Shown: positions 1 to 9,700 of the stretch, in pieces
Layout: each line of letters begins with the position of its first letter
Numbering within the stretch: position 1 is the first letter of the stretch
Assembly: GCA_017590115.1 (NCBI GenBank)
Contig: JAGGNK010008781.1
Location: forward strand, 4,567,371 to 4,631,370
Direction: 5' to 3'
Length of the DNA stretch: 64,000 nucleotides
Source: Montifringilla adamsi
Lineage: Eukaryota > Chordata > Aves > Passeriformes > Passeridae
Program-made: the position numbers and the translations under genes
Notes under the pieces: model-generated
What the model was told of the DNA's origin: nothing
Seen by the model: only the letters and a program-made list of their open reading frames with translations
Databases searched by the model: none

Positions 1-53
1 GGCTGACCACCTGGGGCTGCACCAAAGGGAAAATGCATTCTGGAAAACACTCT

Positions 54-224
54 CCTGAGAAAGTGGTTTCTTTAAATGATTTTTTCCCCCCCCTATTTAT
101 TTTCCAAATTATTTTGTGTAAACAGCACCAGCCTCTCTCACCCTGAGAAAGTGGTTTCTTTAAATGATTTTTCCCCCCCTATTTATTTTCCAAATTATTT
201 TGTGTAAACAGCACCAGCCTCTCT
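54..224. repeat. Tandem duplication, 88-bp period, two copies
   Basis: Copy 1 at 54-141 and copy 2 at 142-224 share CCTGAGAAAGTGGTTTCTTT, the C-run, ATTTATTTTCC and AACAGCACCAGCCTCTCT almost without change. The main difference is the length of the T/C homopolymer, so the duplication is recent. Confidence 0.9.
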
Positions 225-254
225 GTCATTCCTGTTGAGCATCTCAGCTCCTCT

Positions 255-345
255 GTAAGGAGCAGTGTCAGAGGTGATTGGTCAAAGGTTGGACTTGGTG
301 GTCTTGGGGGTCTTTTCTGACCTAAAATAATTCCATGATTCTTTG
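255..345 (+). mobile_element. CR1 LINE 3'-end fragment
   Basis: Carries the bird CR1 3' signature (GGTTGGACTTGGTGGTCTTG, then CCATGATTCTTTG). The ATTC-type tail lies at the right end, so it is read on the + strand. Strongly truncated. Confidence 0.65.
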
Positions 346-1590
346 TGTGGTATTTAAAAAAACGTTTGGGATAAAAAAATGCCTCATCCCACTGGCTGTG
401 GTTCAGCTTTCCCTACAATACCATGCAATGCTCATATTTTTCTCCTTGATTTAGAAAAAAGCCCTCAGATGGTGTTAAAACCTTCTCACAGTTCTTGTGT
501 AACTTGTTTTTACTTTCTTAGTCCCTGCTCAGTCCCATTGTTCTCCTTCAGTTCTTTTCCATGGCTGGATTTCACTCTCATTCCCTGTCAGCAGATCCCG
601 GTGCCGATGTCAGTGAGGGAGGAGCAGCTCATCACCTGGAAAATTGTGCCTCAAACCCAGAGATTTTATATGAAATGAAGGCTGTATATTGTCTTAGGGA
701 AATACATTTATTTTGAAATGTGATGGAGTTGGGATGGCCCTGGAATATTCTCATTATTGTGATCCTTGCTGCTCCATCCACCCTCCAGTGGGAGGGGCAG
801 GAAAAGATTTGGATTTCTTTAGCCAGCTGTGATTTATTGACAATTGAAAACAGCTTTATTTTTGTGACTTGGATCTAACTGTGCAGCTAGGAGAGGAGAG
901 GTTATCACAGTGACAAACTCCTGGATGAAGGTGGGATCCCAGTAAGAGATGGGGCTCTGTGGAAGTGACTGGATGTGTTGGTGTGGAGGGAGACCTGGAA
1001 TTGCACCCTCCAAACCAAAAAATCCTGGATACTGCCACAGACTGCTCCTTCCTGGTGTAGGAACCAGAGTCTCTGAAGTTTTTGTTTTGCACAAAGATTC
1101 CTGGTAGTGTTAATTTGTGGGAGGGTCTTTGGTGTGTGTTTAGGATTCCTCGTTTATTTGCTAATTATTTTGCAAATTCATGAAACTGTTAAAGGAGCAT
1201 TTACTGTGGGGTGTTTTTTGTGTTTGTTTTTTTTTTTCCAATCCTTCATCCAGGTGTTGGCCATCCACTTCTCCCAGTGTAAATCTTCTTCCTCTTAGTT
1301 GTGTTTGAGCTTTCTGTGTTCTTGTCCCTGGTCCAGCAGAGCCTCGGCTGCAGGCTCACGGGTTCTTCCCAAAGTGCTGCTGTGAGAGAAGCTGGAGTAA
1401 TGCTGGAGTGGATCCAGCTGGGATTGACATTCCTGGTATGTTCCCCCACCCCCCAGCAGGCTTCAAAAAATCTTGGAGCAGGCTAATAATAGCTGGAAGT
1501 GTATCTGGGAAGGGAAGCCTGGCAGGTAGGGAGAGAGCAGCTTTGGGGATAGACCTGGGCTTAGTCACATCCGAGTTTTCCTGAATTTCT
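346..1590. other. Non-coding stretch, no clear feature
   Basis: Short open frames only, none with a recognisable domain or codon pattern. Could be intergenic sequence or the 3'UTR/intron of an upstream gene. Confidence 0.4.
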
Positions 1591-1680
1591 TGGGGCTGCC
1601 CTGAGCAGAGACAGGAGTTGGACTCTGATGATCCTTTTGGATCCCTTCCAACTCAGGATATTCCACGATTCTGTGATTCA
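1590..1680 (+). mobile_element. CR1 LINE 3'-end fragment
   Basis: Reads GAGCAGAGACAGGAGTTGGA, then GATCCCTTCCAACTCAGG and ATTCTGTGATTC at the right end, the CR1 3' signature on the + strand. Confidence 0.7.
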
Positions 1681-2159
1681 GCACCTCCCCTTTTGCAACC
1701 CAGTGGAAGATTTTCCTCTCCCGCTTCTGTCAAGGGGGGAAAACCCAAAAATTAAATTGTGAGGTTGGGTTTGGCTTCGAGATAAATCAGCTGTCTGCAG
1801 CCCAGTGGTGGAGGTGGTGGAAACACAGGTTTGTGCTAAAAGAGACTTGTTTTGGTTGTGATCCTGCCCACAGTGGCCACTGGGGCCCGGAGGAGCTCTC
1901 GGGGTCGATGCTCCCTGAGCAGCACCAGCCCCGGCATCGTCATTCCTGGGCTTTGCAGGGAATCAGCTCATGAGGAGTGAAATCCCTGGAGCTCTGAGTC
2001 GCTCTTTCCCTGGCAGCTGGCCAGCTTTCGGACCAGGTTCCTTGATCCCGTGTCCATATCCGTGTCCCACGGCGGTGTCACCGCCCAGCACGTGGCAGTG
2101 ACACGGCTCCTCCTCCTCTGAGGTGTTTGCTCCCGAAATATCCCCAGGGGAAGGACTGT

Positions 2160-4500
2160 TTGAAGTGTACAGTAGACAATAAATAATTCTAGGTTGTGTT
2201 GATTAATATAAGGAATGAGTCAGTTCTGCAAGTTAAAAGAAAATCTGAAAAGCGTATTTTGACAAAGCATAGTATTAATTTTAATATTGTAAAAAAAAAA
2301 AAGAAAAGGAAAATATCTAAAGTATACAGAGAAAAGATGTATATCCAAATGTCTGAGGAGTTTCAAGATAATCTACTTTTGTTTCCTGTTGGTTTCTATT
2401 CCATGGTGTACATATTGTGTGGATGGAACATCGGCTGTTTTAATACTATTGTTAAATTGTATTTTTATTTTGTGTTAAACTAATCATCACAGACTCAGCT
2501 TTATTTTGTTTATGTAAAGGTTGCTATGCTCTGTAGGTATAAACCCGAGAATTCTATTTTAACAGAAAAAGCATTTTATATTATTTATTAAATACATGTT
2601 TCTCCAACTTCTGACATTCCACAGAATTTCTGCTCCGTTTATGTATGGAAGTGGCAGCTCCTTTCAAGGAGGATCAGCCAGCTTTATTCTGTTTTTCATG
2701 ACAAAGTAGGGATAGATTCCCTGAGGCTGTGCATCCCTTCTCTTCCTGCACAGGGACTCCAGGCTCTGTCAGGACCATCTCAGGTGGCTTCTGAATGGAG
2801 AACACCTGGAAAAATCCTACAAATCCACCCCTCAGTGGGATATTTCCACATTTCTCCTTTATCCCTCAGCATTCTCAGAGCAAGTGTTTATTCACTGGAG
2901 TCTGTGCCGAGTTAAAGAGAATCAGTGACCTAAATTGGGGCAAGGAGTCAGCGTGGTGTTTGATCCAGCCCAGCCATCAGGGAATTGCAGAGCTGTGTCA
3001 TTCCCAGGGGAAGGAGCGAGTGGGGGGAGAGCCTGGACGCGGGGCTGGGCTCAGGTGTCCTCACTGGAGATGGGTTTGGTGTTTCAGGGGGATCACTTGA
3101 TCCTTAAAAGCAGGATCCTGAGGCAGGAGCAGTGCTAGATCACTGTCCTAGGGCCTGGGCAGGACTCTGCTTGGTGTCACATCTCAGGGGGGTGGTGGCC
3201 ACCAGGGACTCTGCAGGGATTGTCCCTGGACTGTGGGGAGGGTGACACCAGGCAGGAGCCCTCTGTGGTGCCATCTCTCCAGGAGCTGCCTCTGCTGGGC
3301 ACATCTGGGCACATCTGCAGAGCCAACCCCCGCACCTCTGTCCCCAGTGAGGTACAGAAATAGCCCTAAGTTTATCAGGTTGCTCAGTTCCTAAAAATAA
3401 TTCCATTGTGAGCCTGGCCTGTGCAGTTTGAGGAATGCTTGAGGTATAACATTGTGTGCTCTCAGTTTCCACGGTGGTGGGGCTGGAGTCTGTGCTGGTC
3501 AGGGCTGATCCCCGTGGCATTTCTGGGTGAAAAGTGGCATTTTCCATTGCCACATTTCCATTGCCGCACTGCTGCTGAAGTTCTCCCCGTGCTGAGGGGC
3601 TGCCTGGGGCAGGGAGGGATCCCTGCTGTGCTCCCCAGAGCAGTCTCTGCCTTTTTTCCCTGTTTCCCTCTCTGATCCAGGTGGATTTTGGGGTGAGCTG
3701 TAGCCCAAGCTGTTCCTGGAGGGAGTGGGGAGCTGGCAGTGCTGGTGGCATTGTGGCTCCTTAGTGTCACCCCTGGAAAGATGCCGTGGTGGGGACAGTG
3801 CTGCTGGCCTGGGGTGTGTCCAGGCAGGGATTTGGCAGAGAACCTGGGGACAGCTGCAGGAAGGTGGCTTTGTCCAGGGCCAGGTTGGTCTGGGTTTGTG
3901 TGACACGCTGTGTTTCCAGGCTGGAAAAGGAGATGGGCTGAGGTATGGGAGCCATCTCCTCAGGGAAAGGGAGAGAGCAGACAGTGGGTGAGATGGCACA
4001 AAAAATGTGTGTGAAAAACAGAATAAAGCAGGAGCATCCTCAGAGAGGAGATTTGTGAGCACTTCTAGTGCCTCTCTAGGTCCTTTAAAACAAAAAGGAG
4101 CAGATTCACACGAACAGCTACTCGCGACGAAGGAAATGATCGAAAGAGAACCTGTCCAAAATGTGTAATTAATGGTAAGCAAAGCCAGGATCTGTAAATA
4201 ACTTTAGATATTGTATCGATGAGATCATTCCTTGTTTTATGTACTTGGCTCTTTCCATATTTATTGTGGGGAGGAGGGTCCCATGAGCTGTGGCCTCGCT
4301 CCTCACGGACTGTCCCGGAGTTTACAGCCCCGTCGTGGCGGGTGTGCCACACTCGGTTCTTGCCGCCAGTATTTTTTTAACGGATTATTTTGGCACAGCT
4401 AAGCTGCTTCTGTGTGTTGGTCAGTACAACTGCTCTCCTACCAGACCAGACCCAAATAAAAACCGTCCTTTGCGTGTGTGCTGGTGTCCTGTTCTTTCCG
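2160..4500 (+). other. Candidate 3'UTR of an upstream gene (GRK3 expected by synteny)
   Basis: AT-rich, low-repeat blocks at 2160-2640 and 4070-4480 look like vertebrate 3'UTR sequence. AATAAA hexamers occur at 2178, 4022 and 4455. The last is followed within 10-50 bp by a TG-rich element (TGCGTGTGTGCTGGTGTCCT), a good cleavage context. In human the gene before MYO18B on the same strand is GRK3 (established synteny), but no GRK3 coding sequence is seen, so the assignment is inference. Between the blocks, 2640-4070 shows nothing firm. Confidence 0.35.
4455..4460 (+). terminator. Poly(A) signal AATAAA with downstream GT-rich element
   Basis: AATAAA at 4455-4460, then a TG-rich tract at 4471-4505. 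Likely transcript end of the upstream gene on the + strand. Confidence 0.5.
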
Positions 4501-5429
4501 TGTCACTCGTTCCTTCCCGCACCAACCGTGAGGCTGTACTGGGATCTACTGGGATCTACTGGATGGACCCCACTGCCCCATGCACAGGTAAGTCCCTTCC
4601 TTCCCCCCAGCCCTGTGCATGGTGTGTTTGTCCTGGTTTTTCCAAGGGACACCCCAGCGGTGTCCTGCAGGTGAGACGTGCTGGCTGTGCCAGGAGGGAC
4701 TGGGAGGTGTGTGACAGGTGACCAAGGGTGGCTTTCCACCAACAGTGGCCAGGCTGCACTACCACCTGGGAAGGATCATGGAAACCACATCCTCGTGCTG
4801 TTCCCAGGTGGGTTTGGAGTTGGTGAGATGCTCAGCCAACCCCCAGTCTCCTGCCAGGGGACTCCAGACTGACAATCCTGCTTCCTTTCTTACTAGCAGA
4901 GCCATTCTGGCAGAGGATGCTGGTGCCCTGGGTGTGTCCCTGGAGCTTTTGGGTCAGATGCTGAGTGGCCGAGGTGGGGACATTGCCCCTGTGCCGCTGG
5001 ACTTGTCCTGAGCAGGTGACATGCTCCCTGACTGGCTGTTGGGAGCTGGGACATGTGGGACACAGGTCCTGCTGGGCCCTGGGGGGGTCACCCTTTTCCC
5101 CATGTGGTCACCACGTGTCCGCTGTGCTGCTCCCCTCCCACCTGCCCTGGCTGGGTGCTGACCACGCTGGTGTTGGTGCCAGGGGCTATTTTGAGCTCTG
5201 CTCCCAGGTCCTCCTCCAGCTCGGCCCCATCTCAGGACTGGGGGAACTGGGGTGCACTGGGGAGCCCCTGTGCTGTGCTCCCAGCCCAGGGTGTCCCCCT
5301 CGGGCAGCCCTAGGGTGCTCTGGTGGGGGCTCACACCCAACCACAGCGCTTCCCCCATTGCTTTGGGGTGCAGAGGTGTGCACCACGGAGGGCACGGGTG
5401 ACACACGTGTGCCAGCAGCTGTAGAAGCC
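4501..5429. other. Intergenic stretch upstream of the MYO18B promoter
   Basis: GC-rich, no gene recognised. Contains a perfect donor-like CACAG|GTAAGT at 4587/4588, which could end an upstream noncoding exon, but no supporting acceptor or coding potential is evident. Confidence 0.4.
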
Positions 5430-5760
5430 AAGGAACAGGAGGGCCCCGCGGTGCCACCGCCTCTCCCCAGCCGAGGCCCCGGTGCCACCGCCGCGGGTAT
5501 TTTTAGCAGTGACATGTGTCACCTCAGCTGCCACCGCGGCGGGGGCGGGGGGAGGCGGCTGCTGACCCTCTCGGCGCTCCCCGCGCTGCCGCCGCCGCTC
5601 TCGGCTCGCCGGGATCCCGGTGCCGGTGTGGGACATCGGCACCCACCGCCCCCACCAGGTACCGGCGCTCGGGGGGCCCCGGGCTGGGGGGTCTGTGGGT
5701 GCGCCGGGCAGGGGGCCCCTCGGCCGGGAGGGATATTTTTAGTTGGGAATGGATGGCCAT
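5430..5760 (+). promoter_or_regulatory. MYO18B: Candidate MYO18B promoter and first noncoding exon region
   Basis: CpG-dense block about 1.0-1.3 kb upstream of the ATG exon. It holds two MEF2-like A/T cores: GTATTTTTAG at 5497-5506 and ATATTTTTAG at 5733-5742, each one end base off the consensus. Between and near them are a CATGTG (5513-5518) and a CAGCTG E-box (5525-5530). A good splice donor CAG|GTACCG at 5658/5659 could end a noncoding first exon that splices to the acceptor at 6675. MEF2 and E-box sites fit a striated-muscle gene. The transcription start is not visible directly. Confidence 0.5.
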
Positions 5761-6675
5761 AGCGGCAGCCCCGGCTCCGGCGGCGGCTTCCAGGCGCGGG
5801 GCTGTGCCGGGGAAAGAAACACGGCAGGGCAGCGATGGGAGCGGGGATGGGGACGGGGACGCTGCTCCCTGCCCTGTGCCGGGTGGTGGCTGGGGACCCC
5901 TCGATGGCCTCGGCTATGGCACACACCAGGGTGGCAGCGGGTCCCAAGTAAGGACCGATCCAAACGCCCTCGGCCCGCCCGGGGCTGTGTCCTGAGCGGG
6001 AGGAGCGCGGTGCTGGTGGCGCTGGTCCGGCTGGTGCCACTCTGGGTGCTCGCTCAAAGCACGTCCCCTCCGTGCCTCGGTTTCCCCGAGGAGGGTCCCT
6101 CTCCGGCCGGGGGTGACAATGCTCTGTGGTTCGCCCGCTCCGGGCTCTGCGGTGCCATCGGGGCAGTTCTCCGGGGACAGCAGAGCCCGGCTGGGGGACA
6201 GCGCGGGGGCAGCGCCGGTCCCTGAGGGCACGTGGCGCTGGGGGCAGCCGCCCGGGAAGGCAAGTGACATTCCCAGCCCGCTCCTGGCCGCTCCTGCCCT
6301 TTACTGTACAAGGAGATGCGGCTGCCGGGGAGGCACAGCAGGGCCGGACGAGCCCCGACGCGCTCGGTGCATGAATGATCCCGACAGGTGAAACCGCGCT
6401 CAGCCCCGAGTGGGGCACGGATGGGCTCCTGCGGCCATCCCACCATCACCCCCGTGCCGCCAACCCTCTGTGCCACCACCTCCCCACGCTGCCCTGGTGG
6501 CTGCTGGTGGCCTCCCCGTCCCCCGCCGCGCCCCGGCGGTGCCGTGAGCTCAGGTGGGCAATGCCCGGCAAGGTCACGGTGCTGCCGGCCTGGCACAGCG
6601 CTGGGGCCAGCAGCAGCCCCTGGCTAACTCTCTCCTCTCTCTCTGCCCGGCGTGTCCCCACGTGTCTCTGCGCAG
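5761..6675 (+). other. CpG-rich 5' intron or 5'UTR region upstream of the ATG exon
   Basis: Continues the CpG-rich block, then ends in a long pyrimidine tract (6637-6675) leading to the acceptor of coding exon 1. Long overlapping open frames on both strands here come from GC richness. I see no independent gene. Confidence 0.5.
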
Positions 6676-6737
6676 CACCGTCCTGCCTCGCCGCCACCAT
6701 GGCCATCTCCTCGCGCCTGGCGCTCTGGGAGCAGAAG
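6676..6737 (+). CDS. MYO18B: MYO18B coding exon 1 (start codon exon)
   Basis: A pyrimidine-rich acceptor ends at 6675, so this exon has a 5' noncoding part and at least one upstream noncoding exon must exist. The ATG at 6699 sits in a perfect Kozak context (GCCGCCACCATGG). It encodes [13 protein letters not shown], identical to the human start as I recall it. The exon must end after AAG at 6737 to stay in frame with exon 2, but the next bases are GAAAGT, so the donor dinucleotide is GA, not GT. Using the nearby GT at 6742 would add 4 nt and hit a stop codon in exon 2. Confidence 0.88.
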
Positions 6738-9700
6738 GAAAGTCTCGGTCCCTGGTGGTGTTTTTGGGCTGGGTGCTCGGGCTGCCTGGGAGCTCAGTGC
6801 TGGGGGTGTCACTGCAGCAGCATCCCCACAGCTCCCTGTGCACTTCCTCGTGCTGTGTCCGGCCCCCCTGGCTCTGGGCTCCCTCACAGCCTGAGTGTTC
6901 TGGTTTGAGTGATTTTCGCCTGCCTGCGTGAGCCTGGCAAGGCAGGGCTTGATGCTGGTGCTGCTGCTGGAAAAGCTGTGGGTCTGGTTTTGCCCTGGGA
7001 CCTACGGGGCTGCATGTGGCTGCGATGATGCTGGAGCTGCTTCTTGCCTGGTTGCAGCCAGGACGGTTCCTGCGATGGCCAGGCCGGGGCTGCTGGCACA
7101 GAGCAGAGCTGGCACAGAGCAGAGCTGGCAGCGCACGTGGGCTCCTGCTGTGCCAGCCCTCGGGGGCTGCACCAATCTGGGCGCTTCTCTCTGGGCTTTT
7201 CTTCTCGGTGATTCTGCTCCCACAGCATCCCTAACCCAGCCTGGTGCCCTAGGGTCTCAGCAGGAGCAGGGTGCCCTGCTGCCACTAACAGGCTGTGCTG
7301 GCTCCTGTCCCTGTGCCTGCCCTGTGACCTAGCTCTGCTCCCAACCCCAGATTCGTGACGAGGACCGGGGGCCACCCCCGTCGGCACCCCCCCTGCTCCT
7401 GTCGGTCATCCCCGGCGGGTTCATCAAGCAGCTGGTGCGGGAGACCGAGCAGGAGGCCAAGGCAGCGCGGCGGAGGAAGGAGAGCAGGCTGGGCACCAAG
7501 GAGGAGGTGAGCACTGAGTGACAGCACCGGGCAGCTGGGTGTCCCCAGGTGTCCCCAGGTGTCACAGCAGGCTCCTCTCCTTTGCTTGGCAGCCCGCGGA
7601 GAAGGAGGGAGAGAGCCGAGCCGGGGACGGCCCCGCTGCCCGAGGAGGGGCGGCCAGCGAGGGGCCACTGCGGAACGGGGTGAAGGCAGAGGGGCAGGGC
7701 GGCAAGGGGGTCACGGCCCCCCCTCACAAGGAGCTGCCCCTTGTGTTGGGGACTGTCCCCAGCAAGACCCCGGCCCCTGCACCTGGCCCAGCAGCGCCTG
7801 CCCCCAAACCGGCAGAGACATCTCCCAAAAAAGCAGAAACATCCCCCAAAACAGCAGCACCTGCCCCCAAACCGGTGGAGACACCCCCAAAAAGAGCAGA
7901 GACACCCTGCAAAACAGCAGAGACATCAAAACCAGCAGAAACATCCCCCAAAACAGCAGAGGCTTCTTCCAAACCATCAGAGACCACCCCCAAAACAGCA
8001 GAGACCCCCCCTCACCCAGGGGCTCTCAAGGTGGGAAAGCTACCGTGGCTCAGGAAGAACCCTAAGGACTCCTTCCTGGGGGGCAGCCCCCCAGCTCCAG
8101 CCCCTGCACCCAGCCAGGGCCCCCAGCGTGGCAGCAAAGTCCCAGTGAAGGAAGGGGACACGCTCAAGGGGACAATCCCTGAGAGCACCAAGGAGAAGGG
8201 AACAATCCCTGAGAGCACCAAGGAGAAGGGGACAGTCCCTGAGAGCACCAAGAAGGAGAAGGGGACAATCCCTGAGAGTACCAAGAAGGAGAAGGGGACA
8301 GTCCCTGAGAGCACCAAGAAGGAGAAGGGGACAATCCCTGAGAGTACCAAGAAGGAGAAGGGAACAATCCCTGAGAGCACCAAGGAGAAGGGGACAATCC
8401 CTGAGAGCATCAAGAAGGGGAGGGGGCCAGTCCCTGAGAGCACCAAGGAGAAGGAGACAGTCGCTGAGAGCACCAAGAAGGAGAAGGGGACACCCCTGAG
8501 GCCCGAGGAGCCCCCAGCCAAGGTGAAAGCCCAGAGGGAGCTGTTGTCAGCCAGGAAAGAGCCAGAGAAGATGAAGAAAGATGTTGGAGGCAGCAAGAAG
8601 GAGCCAAGGGAGATCAAAAAGCCTGAAAAAGCCACAAACAAGTCAGAGGGTCTCAAGGGGGAGCTGGGAGGAATCCAAGAGAAGTCCACAGATGTGGGAA
8701 AAGAGGTGGGGAAGGTGAAGGAAGAGCTGGGAAAGGGTAAAGAGATGCTGAAAGAGAGCAAAGGGATCGGCAAGAGCACAGACAAGGACCAGGCTAAAGA
8801 AACATCGGGAAGGAGCAGAGAGATGAGCAAGAGCATGGAAAAGGAGCAGGATAAAGAGGCATCGGGGGAGAGCACAGACAAGGACCAGGTGATGTGTCGG
8901 GGGTTATCTGGGTTTTGGGGCACTGGTGCATTTTCTGGTTTCATGCAGCTCCTCCCTTTCCCGTGGGCTGGGGCTGGTGGGAAGGTGACCCCAGGCCTGG
9001 ATGGGCAGGACTGTGGAAATGTCCCTGTCCGTGGGGCAAAGGCAGTTTGTTCAGCTCAGTTCTCCTCCTGCTCCTGCCCAATTCCCCTCTGTGCTCCCCC
9101 CAGGCTCCGAGGGACGTTTGGTACGAAGCAGGGAAGGTGTGGCTGATCCAGCAGGACGGGTTCACCCTCGGTAACTCTCCCTGCTCTGCCCTGGCTCGGG
9201 AGCACAGCCTGCTCCTGGTGCTGTGCCCCGGTGGGTCGGGGCTGGTTTTGGCCCCCTGGCACACCCCACACGGGCTCTGCCCGGGTTCCCCCACACTCAC
9301 CAGCCTCTCCTTCAGCCACACAGCTGAAACCAGACGTGGGGACACCGGAGCTGCCGGCGGGGAGGGTGAGGGTGCGCCGGGACGAGGATGGCACTGTCAC
9401 CGAGGTGGACGAGGACAGCGTGCAGAGGGTAAGCCCCTTCCCAGGGCTGGGGGTGCAGGGACAGTGCCAGGGCACAATGAGTCTTCTGCAGCCATCACCC
9501 TGGGCTGGCTGTGCCTAAGGTGTCGGGGTGACAGCGGGTCTGGCACAGCCCTGCCACGACAGCAGAGCTCGAGGGGTCTCTCTCTCCCTTCCCCAGACCA
9601 ACCCCCCCAGCCTGGACCAGGCCGAGGATCTGGCCATGCTCATCAGCCTCAACGAGTGCAGCGTCCTGAACACGCTGCGGCAGCGCTTCCGAGCCCGCCT

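Noticed and set aside
3499..4182. 227-codon minus-strand open frame upstream
   Set aside because: No recognisable domain, no conserved pattern, overlaps other open frames on both strands.
4561..4593. Perfect donor CACAG|GTAAGT as the end of a MYO18B 5' exon
   Set aside because: No promoter context or partner evidence, and it lies just after the likely poly(A) site of the upstream gene; kept only as a note.
5519..6418. 299-codon minus-strand open frame in the CpG-rich region
   Set aside because: GC-rich sequence depletes stop codons; Pro/Arg/Ala-rich product has no recognisable family and overlaps open frames in other phases.
8012..8944. 310-codon minus-strand open frame
   Set aside because: Mirror of the repetitive exon 3 of MYO18B; no start context or domain of its own.
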